Made by a program: the position numbers and the translations under genes
Assembly (NCBI RefSeq): GCF_003014735.1
Contig: NZ_PYAX01000006.1
Span: 248,001 to 312,000, forward strand
Length of the DNA: 64,000 nt
Direction: 5' to 3'
Source of the DNA: Saccharothrix carnea
GTDB taxonomy: Bacteria > Actinomycetota > Actinomycetes > Mycobacteriales > Pseudonocardiaceae
The notes under the pieces: generated by a model
What the model was told of the DNA's origin: nothing
What the model saw: the letters and a program-made list of their open reading frames with translations, nothing else
Database searches by the model: none
Part shown: one piece after another, positions 51,407-60,190 of the stretch
Numbering within the stretch: the first letter of the stretch is position 1
How the letters are laid out: each line of letters begins with the position of its first letter

Positions 51407-54400
51407 TCAGTCCGGGTCGATCCACGCCAGCTGGATGCGCTGCTCGCCCAGCTTGCGGGTGACCAGCGTGCCCCGGCCGGGAGGCTGCGGCGACGGCTTG
51501 AGGTTGCCCACGATCGCGCCCTCCTCCTTCGAACCGGAACCCACCATGATCGGTGCCGAGATCTCCTTCAGCTTGCCCAGGATCGGGTCGTACATGGCCC
51601 GCGACGCGCCACCCATGCGGCGCACCGCGACGATGTGCAGGCCGACGTCCTTGGCCTGCGGGATGAACTCCGCCAGCGGCTGCAGCGGGTTCGCCCCGCC
51701 CTGCGGCGCGACCAGGTCGTAGTCGTCCACGACCACGAACAGCTCGGGGCCCTTCCACCAGGAGCGGTTCTTCAGCTGCTCCTGGGTGACGTCCGGGCCG
51801 GGCAGGCGGTTCACCATCGAGCCGCGCACGTCCTTGATCATGTCCGTGAGCTGCGCCGACGACACCGCGTAGGACAGCAGGTGGTCGGTCTCGATGTAAC
51901 CGAGCATGGTGCGCCGGTAGTCGACCAGCATGATCAGCGCCTCGGTCGAGGTGTAGCTGGTCATGATGCCGCGCACGATCGTGCGCAGCAGGTTGGTCTT
52001 GCCCGACTCGCCGTCGGCCAGCGACATGAAGTGGGGGTCGGCGTCGAAGTCCAGGTACACCGGCGCCAGCTCGTCCTCGTTGACGCCGATCGGCACCAGG
52101 TGGCCCCGGTTCGGCCGCTGCTGCTGCACCTGCGCAATGAAGTCCGGGTACGGCAGCAGGTCGGGCAGCAGGCGGACCTGCGGCGCACGCCGGCCACGCC
52201 AGGCGGCGGACACCTTCGCGATCATGTCCTGCACGCCCGCCGCCACGTTCTCCGCGTCCGAAGACGCGTCGATGCGCGGCAGCGCGGTGAGGAAGTGCAG
52301 CTTCTGCGGCGACAGACCGCGACCCGGCCGACCCGGCGGCACGTTGACCGCGACCTTCCGGTCCACCTCGGACTCGCTGACGTCACCGAGGCGCAGCTCG
52401 AACCGCGTGCCGAGCAGGTCCTTCATCGCGGGCCGGATCTCCGCCCACCGGTTCGCCGCCACGACCACGTGCACGCCGTAGGACAGACCCTGCGCGGCCA
52501 GCGCCTGGACCATCGGCTCCAGCGCCTCGAACTCCTGCCGGAAGTTCATCCAGCCGTCCACGATCAGGAACGCGTCACCGAAGTTGTCGTCCCGGATCTC
52601 GCCGCGCCGCCTGCGGTTGCGGAACTCGACCATCGAGTCGATGCCCTGCGCGCGGAACCTCAGCTCGCGCTCGGAGATCAGGCCCGACAGCTCGGCCACC
52701 ATCCGGCGCGCCTTGTCCACGTCCAACCGGCTGGCGAAACCACCGACGTGCGGCAGGTTCTCCAGCGACGCCAGCGTGCCGCCACCGAGGTCGAGGCAGT
52801 AGAACTGCACTTCCTCGGGCGTGTGCGTCAACGCCATGGACGTGATCAGCGTGCGCAGCATCATCGACTTGCCCGCCTGCGGGCCGCCGACGATCGCGCC
52901 GTGACCGGCCGCACCGGAGAAGTCCGCCCACAGCAGGTCGCGCCGCTGCTCGAACGGCTTGTCCACCACGCCCAGCGGCACCTGCAACTTGCCGTTGGAG
53001 AAGAACCCGGGCGCGGTCAGGCCGCGGTCCTCGGTCGGCTGCAACGGCGGCAGCAGCGTGTCCAGCGACGGCGGCTCGTTCAACGGCGGCAGCCACACCT
53101 CGTGCGCCGGCGGGCCCTGGCCCACCAGCCGCTCGACGATGACCTCGAGCTCCGAGGGCTCGTTCGAGTCCTCTTCCTTCTTCTCCTGCTTGACCGGCTC
53201 GATCGGCCGCACCGGCTCCTTGGGGATCTCGATGTAGTCCGGCACGAAGTAGCGCGGGCGCTTGTCGCTGGTCACCGGCGCGGACGGGCCCGCGACCTGC
53301 AACCCGGCGGGCCGGTACGGGCCCGACACGTACAGCGCCTTGAACCGGGTCAGCGGCGAGCCCTGCACGCCCAGGTACCCCGAACCCGGGATGGGCGGCA
53401 GCTCGTAGGCGTCCGGCACGCCGATCGCGGCACGCGACTCGGCGGCGGAGAACGTCTTCAGACCGATCCGGTAGGACAGGAACGTGTCCAGACCGCGCAG
53501 CTTGCCCTCTTCCAGCCGCTGCGACGCCAGCAGCATGTGCATCTGCAGCGACCGGCCGACGCGGCCGATCTGGAGGAAGATGTCGATGAAGTCCGGCTTC
53601 GCCGTCAGCATCTCGGAGAACTCGTCGATGCAGATGAACAGCGCGGGCAGCGGGTCGAGGTCGGCGCCGTTCTCGCGCGCCTTCTCGTAGTCCCACACGT
53701 TCTTGTAGTTGCCCTTGGCCAGCACTTCCTGGCGCCGGGACACCTCACCGGCGATGGCGTCCTTCATGCGGTCGACCAGGGTCAGGTCGCCCGCCAGGTT
53801 GGTGATCGTCGCGGCGACGTGCGGCGCCTTGTCCAGGCCGAGGAACGTCGCACCACCCTTGAAGTCGACCAGGATCATGTTGAGCGAGGTCGAGGAGTGC
53901 GTCGCCAGCATGCCGAGCACCAGCGTGCGCAGGAACTCGGACTTGCCGGAACCGGTGGCGCCGATGCACAGGCCGTGCGGGCCCATGCCCTCCATCGCCG
54001 CTTCCTTGATGTCCAGCTCGACCTGCTGGCCGAACTCGCCGATGCCGAACGGCACCCGGTAGCGGTCGCGCACCGGCCGCGGCCGCCAGGCCGCCTGCAC
54101 GTCGAAGGTCATCGGGTCGCCGGGGATGCCCAGGAACTCCAGCAGCGGCGGGTTGTTGCTCATCGACAGCGGGTCCTCGTCGCTGCCGCCCGCCTCGACG
54201 CCGCCGATCCGGTACGGCGACAGCCGCCGGGCCAGCGCCTCGGCCTCGACCACGCTCAGCCAGTCCGGTGCGCCGAACCACTCGACGCCGCTGGCGCTGC
54301 GCGCGCCGAGCTTGCCGTCCTCGATCACCAGCCGCAGGCCGCGGCGGGCGGTGAGGTTGCCCAGCGACTCGGACAGGTCGAGCAGCGTGACGCCGACCAG

Positions 54401-55411
54401 GCCCTCTTCCAGGATGATCTGCTCTTCGCGGGTGACGTCGCCGTCGTCGATCACGATCACGACGTGCGGCTGGTCGGCGGGCGGCGGCGCGTTGCGGGTG
54501 AACCGCTGCCGGTCGCGCAGCTGCTCGTCCAGCATCTGCTCGACCTCGGTCAGCGAGCCGGCCATCATCCGCATCTGGCCGATGCCGTCGACGATCGTCG
54601 GGTGCTGCACGTGCGGCAGCCACTTCATCCACTCCCACTCGGCCTTGGTGCGACCGGTGGTGACGACCGCGATCAGCAGGTCGTCCGGCGAGTGGAAGGT
54701 GACCATCTGGGCCAGCAGGGCGCGGGCCAGGCCGCGCTTCTCGTTGATCTCGCCGAGCAGGCCGACCGCGGCGAAGCCGCGCAGCGCGATGGAGATCGGG
54801 AGGTCGGGCACGAGCGAGTGGGCGCGCACGAACCGGCGCAGCGCCAGCGTCGCGATCGGCTCCAGCTCCTCGACCGGGCCGGTCTGCGGCGGCACCAGCC
54901 GGGTGGCCAGCCGCTGCGAGCCGCGGCCCGCGCGCAGGTGGCAGAAGTCGGGGTCGTTCTGCCGGCGCTCCCACATGCGCCGGGTGGTGGCCAGGGACCA
55001 CAGCATCTGCGGGTCGGGGTGCACCCACTCGCGCTCGGCGCGCTGCTCGTTGGCGGCTTCGCGGGCGCGGTCGCGCATCTGGCCGAGGTAGCGCAGGTAG
55101 TCCTTGCGGTCCTCGTTCATCTCGGCCTTCTTCTGGCCCTTGCCGCTGCCCATGCCGCCGGCCATCATGCCGATGGTCGACACCAGCATCATGCCCGGCA
55201 TGATCATCGCCGCCGGGCTGCGATTGCTGTAGCTGAACATCAGCACCATCATCCCGACCGACGACACGATCATGACGACCGGCATCGCCTTCATCATGAT
55301 GTTGCCGGGGATGACCCGGGGCACCTCGGGTGGCGGTTCGAGGTGGACCTCACCGCCCGGCGGGCGGGGAGCGGCGAGGCGTGCCGTGCGCTTGAACTGC
55401 AGCGTGCTCAC
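51407..55411 (-). CDS. eccC: Type VII secretion ATPase EccC (EccCa-EccCb fused)
   Basis: 1334 aa, an FtsK/SpoIIIE-like motor that recognises WXG100 substrates and drives export. Two transmembrane helices lie at about 40-85 (IMMKAMPVVMIVSSVGMMVL; AAMIMPGMMLVSTIGMMAGG). Three ATPase domains follow: the first with a good Walker A GATGSGKSEFLR near 482 and Walker B ALFICIDEF, the second with GGPQAGKSMM near 842, the third with DGESGKTNLL near 1132. In known EccC the first ATPase is the active one and the third binds the substrate signal. The unsplit form is that of ESX-4 and most non-mycobacterial ESX systems. GTG at 55411. It is divergent from eccD. Confidence 0.96.
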   Translation of the reverse strand: MSTLQFKRTARLAAPRPPGGEVHLEPPPEVPRVIPGNIMMKAMPVVMIVSSVGMMVLMFSYSNRSPAAMIMPGMMLVSTIGMMAGGMGSGKGQKKAEMNEDRKDYLRYLGQMRDRAREAANEQRAEREWVHPDPQMLWSLATTRRMWERRQNDPDFCHLRAGRGSQRLATRLVPPQTGPVEELEPIATLALRRFVRAHSLVPDLPISIALRGFAAVGLLGEINEKRGLARALLAQMVTFHSPDDLLIAVVTTGRTKAEWEWMKWLPHVQHPTIVDGIGQMRMMAGSLTEVEQMLDEQLRDRQRFTRNAPPPADQPHVVIVIDDGDVTREEQIILEEGLVGVTLLDLSESLGNLTARRGLRLVIEDGKLGARSASGVEWFGAPDWLSVVEAEALARRLSPYRIGGVEAGGSDEDPLSMSNNPPLLEFLGIPGDPMTFDVQAAWRPRPVRDRYRVPFGIGEFGQQVELDIKEAAMEGMGPHGLCIGATGSGKSEFLRTLVLGMLATHSSTSLNMILVDFKGGATFLGLDKAPHVAATITNLAGDLTLVDRMKDAIAGEVSRRQEVLAKGNYKNVWDYEKARENGADLDPLPALFICIDEFSEMLTAKPDFIDIFLQIGRVGRSLQMHMLLASQRLEEGKLRGLDTFLSYRIGLKTFSAAESRAAIGVPDAYELPPIPGSGYLGVQGSPLTRFKALYVSGPYRPAGLQVAGPSAPVTSDKRPRYFVPDYIEIPKEPVRPIEPVKQEKKEEDSNEPSELEVIVERLVGQGPPAHEVWLPPLNEPPSLDTLLPPLQPTEDRGLTAPGFFSNGKLQVPLGVVDKPFEQRRDLLWADFSGAAGHGAIVGGPQAGKSMMLRTLITSMALTHTPEEVQFYCLDLGGGTLASLENLPHVGGFASRLDVDKARRMVAELSGLISERELRFRAQGIDSMVEFRNRRRRGEIRDDNFGDAFLIVDGWMNFRQEFEALEPMVQALAAQGLSYGVHVVVAANRWAEIRPAMKDLLGTRFELRLGDVSESEVDRKVAVNVPPGRPGRGLSPQKLHFLTALPRIDASSDAENVAAGVQDMIAKVSAAWRGRRAPQVRLLPDLLPYPDFIAQVQQQRPNRGHLVPIGVNEDELAPVYLDFDADPHFMSLADGESGKTNLLRTIVRGIMTSYTSTEALIMLVDYRRTMLGYIETDHLLSYAVSSAQLTDMIKDVRGSMVNRLPGPDVTQEQLKNRSWWKGPELFVVVDDYDLVAPQGGANPLQPLAEFIPQAKDVGLHIVAVRRMGGASRAMYDPILGKLKEISAPIMVGSGSKEEGAIVGNLKPSPQPPGRGTLVTRKLGEQRIQLAWIDPD

Positions 55412-55570
55412 CTGACAGGCACCTCTTCAGCGTCGATCCCGTTGCGATCCTCCCGACCCGGCAGGACCGGGTGGACGGGCGGGCCACCAGCGGCAGGGGA
55501 GCCGCCCGCGGCAACCGACACTATGGCGCATCGGAACCCCGCACGACGGGGGGTCGGGCAAATCCGCGGT

Positions 55571-55590
55571 CAACGTGTTGCAACGGGTTG
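55571..55590. promoter_or_regulatory. Tandem palindromes between eccC and eccD
   Basis: CAACGTGTTG and CAACGGGTTG follow each other without a gap; each has CAAC/GTTG arms, and GTTGCAAC at the junction is also a perfect palindrome. They lie 160 bp before eccC and 142 bp before eccD, in a 320-bp divergent gap, so one regulator could control both. Confidence 0.5.
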
Positions 55591-55731
55591 CGCGGAACGG
55601 CCCTGCCGCGATGGCCGCTGCCCTCATACTGGGCTCGCTCCTGGAGAGGGGCGGACGAAGCACGTCCGACCGGACCAATAAGGTCGGGGCGGAACCACGG
55701 CACACACTCATCGGGACTTTAGGGGGCGCTG

Positions 55732-57126
55732 GTGGCGACCGGAACGACGGTGTTCAGCCGGGTGACGGTGGTTGCGCCGCGAACGCGTATCGACGTCGCG
55801 CTGCCCGCCGACGTCGCGGTGGCCGACCTGCTGCCGATGCTGCTGGACATGGCCAAGGAGGCCACTCCGGACGGTGGCGTGCGGCACGGCGGCTGGGCGT
55901 TGGCCAAGCTGGGCGACGGTCCGCTCGACCCGAGCCGCACGCTGGCGTCGCTCGGCGTGGTCGACGGCGAGCTGCTCCAGCTGCGCAAGCGCAACGAGAA
56001 CCCGCCGCCTCCGCTGTACGACGACGTGGTCGACGCGATCGCCGAGTCCGACCCGGACAGCTTCCGCCCGTGGACCAAGGACACGGCTCGGCGCTACGGC
56101 CACCTCGCGGGCGCGTTGGCGCTCATCACGGCCGCGATCGCGGTGCTGATGGCCGGTCCGCTGGCGGGCGGCGGCAACCTCGCGCCGGCGATCTGCGCGG
56201 GCGTGGTCGCCATCGCGGCGATGGCGGCTGGCGCGGTCGTGGCGCGGTCCTACGCGGCGACGGGCACGGGCGTGCTGATCGCCGCGGCGGGCGGGCTGCC
56301 GATGGCCTACGTCGCGGGCCTGTACATCGTGCCGGGACCGATCGGCCGACCGAGCCTGCTGCTGGCCAGCGTGCTGGTGCTGATCTTCGCCTCGGCCGCG
56401 ATCATGCTGATCGGCCGCGGCATCACGGTGTTCATCGCGGCGGCCACGGCGGGCGCGCTCAGCGCCCTCGCGTTCCTCGTCGGCATCTTCGTCGACCACC
56501 CCGTGCAGGGCATCGCGGCGGCCACCACCGCGGTCTCGCTGGCGGCGCTGTCCGTGCTGCCCCGGTTGACGATCCAGCTGGCCAAGCTGCCGCTGCCGAC
56601 CGTGCCGGGAAGTGCCGAGGACCTCAAGGAGGACACCGGTTTCCCGGAGTACTCCGTGATCGAGCGGCGCACCGCCAACGCGCACGAGTACCTGACCGGC
56701 ATGATCATCGGCTGCGGTGGCATCGCCGCGGTGTTCGCCGTGATCGCGGCGGGCAACGGCACCATCTGGGGCCCGCTGCTGGCGATCGTGGTGACGCTGG
56801 TGCTGCTGCTGCGCGGCCGTGCCTACGCCAACGGCGCGCAGGCGGTGGCACTGCTGGCCAGCGGCATGGTCGCGGGCACGGGCGTGCTGCTCGGGTGGCT
56901 GGTGCAGTCCTCGGCGGGCGACCGGCTGCTGTACGTGTTCGGCACGCTGGTGATCGTCGGCGCGGCCGCGCTGGTGCTCGGCGTGATCTTCCCGAACCAG
57001 AAGTTCTCCCCGGTGCTGCGTCGCACGGTCGACATCCTGGAGGCCATCCTCATCGCCGCGGTGCTGCCGCTGGCGCTGGCGGTGATGGACCTCTACGTGG
57101 CCATGCGCCAGCTCATCCCCGCGTGA
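55732..57126 (+). CDS. eccD: Type VII secretion membrane channel protein EccD
   Basis: 464 aa. An N-terminal ubiquitin-like domain (about 1-85: FSRVTVVAPRTRIDVALPAD) is followed by about eleven transmembrane helices (for example LAGALALITAAIAVLMAGPL; LLLASVLVLIFASAAIMLIG; ILEAILIAAVLPLALAVMDL). EccD forms the bulk of the membrane pore vestibule in ESX complexes. GTG at 55732 with AGGGGG upstream. mycP follows after 7 bp, giving an eccD-mycP operon. Length and layout are normal for ESX-4-type EccD. Confidence 0.94.
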   Translation: MATGTTVFSRVTVVAPRTRIDVALPADVAVADLLPMLLDMAKEATPDGGVRHGGWALAKLGDGPLDPSRTLASLGVVDGELLQLRKRNENPPPPLYDDVVDAIAESDPDSFRPWTKDTARRYGHLAGALALITAAIAVLMAGPLAGGGNLAPAICAGVVAIAAMAAGAVVARSYAATGTGVLIAAAGGLPMAYVAGLYIVPGPIGRPSLLLASVLVLIFASAAIMLIGRGITVFIAAATAGALSALAFLVGIFVDHPVQGIAAATTAVSLAALSVLPRLTIQLAKLPLPTVPGSAEDLKEDTGFPEYSVIERRTANAHEYLTGMIIGCGGIAAVFAVIAAGNGTIWGPLLAIVVTLVLLLRGRAYANGAQAVALLASGMVAGTGVLLGWLVQSSAGDRLLYVFGTLVIVGAAALVLGVIFPNQKFSPVLRRTVDILEAILIAAVLPLALAVMDLYVAMRQLIPA

Positions 57127-57133
57127 GGCCCTG

Positions 57134-58606
57134 ATGCGCATCCGCAAGATCGCCGCGCTGAGCGCGGTGGCGGCCACCCTGGTGTCCGCTCCCGGCGCGT
57201 TCGCCCAGCCGTCGACGACCACGCCCAAGGCCACGACGACGACCGCGGCGCCGGCGACGACCACCGCGAACGCGGCCGCCCGGCCGAACTCGCAGCCACC
57301 GCCGGTGAACCGGTCGTTCCTGCGTGGGCCCGAGGCGCCTCAGGAAGACGTCCCCTACACGCAGAAGACGCAGTGCGTGACCTCGGGCGCGGACCGCCCG
57401 ATCCCCAACAAGCCGTGGGGCCAGATGCAGCTCCGGCTGGAGGAGGCGCACCGCTTCGCCACCGGCAAGGACGTCAAGCTCGCGATCATCGACACCGGCG
57501 TCAACGCCAACCACCCGCGGCTGGCGAACCGGGTCATCCCGGGCGGCGACTACGTCGAGACCGAGAAGAAGGGCGTGCACGACTGCGACGGCCACGGCAC
57601 CGAGGTCGCGGGCGTGGCGGCGGCCAGCCGTGACGAGGCGACCGGTTTCGTCGGCGCCGCGCCCGACGCGACGGTGCTGGCGTTCCGCCAGACCAGCGAC
57701 AACTTCGAGTTCAAGGACCCGACGGGCAAGGACTCCCGGGAGACCGCGGGCAAGGTCGGCACCTTGGCGAAGGCCATCGTCTCCGCCGTCGACCAGGGCG
57801 CGAGCGTGATCAACATTTCGCTGACCTCGTGCGGCGACCCGACCGAGCCCAGCGACCAGGAGCGCGAGCTGCAGGCCGCGATCGACTGGGCGGTGAACGA
57901 CCGGAACGTGGTCATCGTCACGGCCGCGGGCAACATCGACTCCGAGGGCGGCTGCCGGGCCCAGAACGACAACGAGGACCCGAACCGGGTCAACGTGGTC
58001 GCGTCGCCGCCGTGGTACGCCGACAACGTGCTCTCCGTGGCGTCGGTGGGCCAGAACGGCCAGGTGTCGTCGTTCTCCGTGTGGGGCCCGTGGGTCAGCG
58101 TCGCCGCGCCGGGCGAGGACATCGTCACCCTCGACCCGAACGGCCAGGGCCTGACCGACGCGAACCGCGACCCGCGGAGCAAGCAGCTCGCCAAGATCCA
58201 GGGCACCAGCTTCGCCTCGCCGTACGTGGCGGGCGTCGTCGCGCTGGTGCGCCAGCGGTTCCCGGAGCTGAAGGCGAAGCAGGTCATGGAGCGCATCACG
58301 GCGACCGCCCAGCACCCGGGCAACCCGACCGGCCGGGACCACAAGGTCGGCTACGGGATCATCAACCCGGTGGCCGCGCTGACCGCCGAGCTGCCGTCCG
58401 AGCGTCCCGGCGCCAAGCCGGTCGTGCCGGAGCAGCTGATGACCGACCTGGGTCCGCTGAACCCGCCCAGCAGCACGCCGATGATCGTGGCCCTGTCCGG
58501 CACGGGCGCGGGCGTCGGCCTGCTCCTGCTGACGATGTTCATCGTGCACACCGTGAGCCGCAACCGCGCCAGGCGCGTACCCGCTCCGAAGCGCTCCTCG
58601 ATCTAG
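57134..58606 (+). CDS. mycP: Mycosin, type VII secretion serine protease
   Basis: 490-aa subtilisin-type protease anchored outside the membrane. A signal peptide (MRIRKIAALSAVAATLVSAP) and a Thr-rich linker are followed by the catalytic triad D120 (IIDTGVN), H154 (CDGHGTEVAG) and S359 (GTSFASPYVAG), with the oxyanion Asn in TAAGNIDS. A C-terminal helix (PMIVALSGTGAGVGLLLLTM) and a basic end complete the mycosin layout. MycP stabilises ESX membrane complexes and cleaves some substrates. ATG at 57134, 7 bp after eccD. Confidence 0.95.
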   Translation: MRIRKIAALSAVAATLVSAPGAFAQPSTTTPKATTTTAAPATTTANAAARPNSQPPPVNRSFLRGPEAPQEDVPYTQKTQCVTSGADRPIPNKPWGQMQLRLEEAHRFATGKDVKLAIIDTGVNANHPRLANRVIPGGDYVETEKKGVHDCDGHGTEVAGVAAASRDEATGFVGAAPDATVLAFRQTSDNFEFKDPTGKDSRETAGKVGTLAKAIVSAVDQGASVINISLTSCGDPTEPSDQERELQAAIDWAVNDRNVVIVTAAGNIDSEGGCRAQNDNEDPNRVNVVASPPWYADNVLSVASVGQNGQVSSFSVWGPWVSVAAPGEDIVTLDPNGQGLTDANRDPRSKQLAKIQGTSFASPYVAGVVALVRQRFPELKAKQVMERITATAQHPGNPTGRDHKVGYGIINPVAALTAELPSERPGAKPVVPEQLMTDLGPLNPPSSTPMIVALSGTGAGVGLLLLTMFIVHTVSRNRARRVPAPKRSSI

Positions 58607-58626
58607 CCACAGCACTCGAAAGACCA

Positions 58627-58665
58627 GAAGAGCGGAAGCGTCCTCACCGGACGCTTCCGCTCTTC
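58627..58665. terminator. Bidirectional terminator after mycP
   Basis: A perfect 17-bp stem (58627-58643 with 58649-58665, arm GAAGAGCGGAAGCGTCC) with a 5-nt loop, between the convergent mycP and the 354-aa ESX gene. Confidence 0.9.
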
Positions 58666-58696
58666 CTCGCTTGCGAACCAGTGGGCGGCCTTCGCG

Positions 58697-59761
58697 TCAG
58701 TCCTCACCGAGAACCGGTGGCGCCGACTTCTTGGGCTTGCCGAACACCTGCTCGGTCGACCCGGCCAACTGGACCTTCGACTTGTGCTCCTTGTCGCCAC
58801 CCTGCTGGCCACCGGCACCCATGCCGCCCATCATCCCGGCGCCCATCATCCCGGCACCGCCCGCCGCCGGCCCTCCCGGACCCGCCGCCGCGGCAGCCGC
58901 CGGACGCGCGCCCGGCTCCACGGGCCGCGGCTCGGACACGCCCGTCGACCCGCCGGGCTGCATCCGCTCCGCGGGGTCACCACCGGGCAGCCCACCGCCA
59001 CCGGGCACACCACCGCCACCGCCGGGCACACCGCCACCGCCACCACCCGGCACGCCACCACCGGACCCGCCGGACCCGGCCGGCTTCGTGTCGGCGGGCG
59101 GCGTGGTGCCGAGCGGCTCCGGAGCACCCGGCTTCGCGGGCGCGGTGAAAGTCCAGTTCTGCTCGGGGTAGGGGTGCTCCATCTTCACGTCGGCGAAATC
59201 GTCCGAACCGGACACCCCGTCGCACAACCGCAGGAACGCCTCCAGCACGTCCCGCACCGACTCGTGCAGTTCCTTCGCCGGGTCGTGCAGCTCGTCCAAC
59301 GCCTCCACCACGCGCCGGTCGCCGTCCAACGGCAGCGCCGCCGCGCCGGACACCGTCTCGGCCGCCTCGGCGAACACCCGGGACATGTCCTGCACGATCC
59401 CGCGGATGCCCTCGGCGGTCTGGTCCAGCGCCTCGCCCATCGCGTGCATCGCGTCGGACATGTCGTGCCCGGCCAGCCCGACCTTCTGCATGTGCTCCAC
59501 GAACGCGTCCGCGTCCTTGCCCTGCCACGCCGAGTCGAGCTTGCCCAGCGGCTTGGTCAGGTCACGCGTCACGTGCTCGGCGACGAGCCCGGCCTTGCGC
59601 CAGCGCTCCGCCTCCTCCTGGAGGTCGTTCCAGTCGCCCACGACGGGCGTGAAGTAGTCCGCCACGAGGTCGCGCACGCCGAGCCGGCGGCTGATCCCGG
59701 ACAGGTAGTCCAGCTCCGGCCCGACCTCGGCGGCGATCTGCCTGCCGTCCTTGCCCCGCAT
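58697..59761 (-). CDS. Long WXG100-type ESX protein with Gly-rich C-terminal region
   Basis: 354 aa. A helical N-terminal WXG100-type domain of about 190 residues has W-Q-G near residue 78 (LDSAWQGKDADAFVEHMQKV). A Pro/Gly linker (GGGVPGGGG repeats) and a tail with GMMGAGMMGGMGAGGQQGGD and a final PVLGED follow. This tail resembles the end of the 982-aa protein. No signal peptide; probably exported by, or a partner of, the ESX complex. The start is ATG at 59761, which shares one base with the stop of the gene upstream; the open frame further upstream is not part of the gene. It is last in eccB-118 aa-354 aa. Confidence 0.83.
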   Translation of the reverse strand: MRGKDGRQIAAEVGPELDYLSGISRRLGVRDLVADYFTPVVGDWNDLQEEAERWRKAGLVAEHVTRDLTKPLGKLDSAWQGKDADAFVEHMQKVGLAGHDMSDAMHAMGEALDQTAEGIRGIVQDMSRVFAEAAETVSGAAALPLDGDRRVVEALDELHDPAKELHESVRDVLEAFLRLCDGVSGSDDFADVKMEHPYPEQNWTFTAPAKPGAPEPLGTTPPADTKPAGSGGSGGGVPGGGGGGVPGGGGGVPGGGGLPGGDPAERMQPGGSTGVSEPRPVEPGARPAAAAAAGPGGPAAGGAGMMGAGMMGGMGAGGQQGGDKEHKSKVQLAGSTEQVFGKPKKSAPPVLGED

Positions 59762-60117
59762 CAGCTCAACCCCGCCCGCCGGTCGACCGCCTTGATCAGC
59801 GCCACCGCGTCCTCGTCCTGGGCGCCGTAGTGCTCGGCCACCTCGTGCAGGCCCTTCGCCGCGGACGTCAGCACCTCGCACGCCCGGTCGAGCTGCTGGT
59901 TGAGCAGCCCGGCGGCCCGGCCGTACGCCTCGGCGTTGCGCAGCGTGCGACCCAGCTCGCCGAAGCTCTGGGGGCGCATCGGCGTCTCGCGCAGCTCCGC
60001 CCGCGCCCGGGTCAGCTCCTCGGCCGCCTCTTCGACGCGCTTCGCGTACAGCTCGATCCAGCGCGGGTCGACCGAAACCTGCCTGCCGCCCGCCGGCCCA
60101 CGTGTGACCTCGTTCAC
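59761..60117 (-). CDS. Small helical WXG100-type ESX protein
   Basis: 118 aa, helical, with no WxG but with a YxxxD/E motif late in the chain (Y97-G-A-Q-D). DPRWIELYAKRVEEAAEELT and LLNQQLDRACEVLTSAAKGL are typical of ESX-1-type helper proteins and long WXG proteins. GTG at 60117 is preceded by GGAGGTG. It lies between eccB and the 354-aa gene on the same strand and may be the dimer partner of the latter. Confidence 0.8.
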   Translation of the reverse strand: MNEVTRGPAGGRQVSVDPRWIELYAKRVEEAAEELTRARAELRETPMRPQSFGELGRTLRNAEAYGRAAGLLNQQLDRACEVLTSAAKGLHEVAEHYGAQDEDAVALIKAVDRRAGLS

Positions 60118-60142
60118 CCGGACACCTCCTGGTCCCTCTGAC

Positions 60143-60166
60143 GGGAACCGGCCCACGCCGGTTCCC
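60143..60166 (-). terminator. Hairpin between eccB and the 118-aa gene
   Basis: GGGAACCGGC (60143-60152) pairs perfectly with 60157-60166 across CCAC. No T-run follows, so it may be a processing or attenuating hairpin within the operon. Confidence 0.4.
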
Positions 60167-60190
60167 CCAAAGGGCTCAGCAACACGGGGC

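Noticed and set aside
51182-55681. Long plus-strand open frames opposite eccC, and similar ones opposite groEL1 (3894-5537), the 982-aa gene (25537-28329) and the SARP array (32889-37988, 45411-48542, 47708-51142)
   Set aside because: They are antisense frames of high-GC genes, rich in Arg, Gly, Ala and Gln, without recognisable domains. The opposite strand codes well-known proteins over the same stretch.
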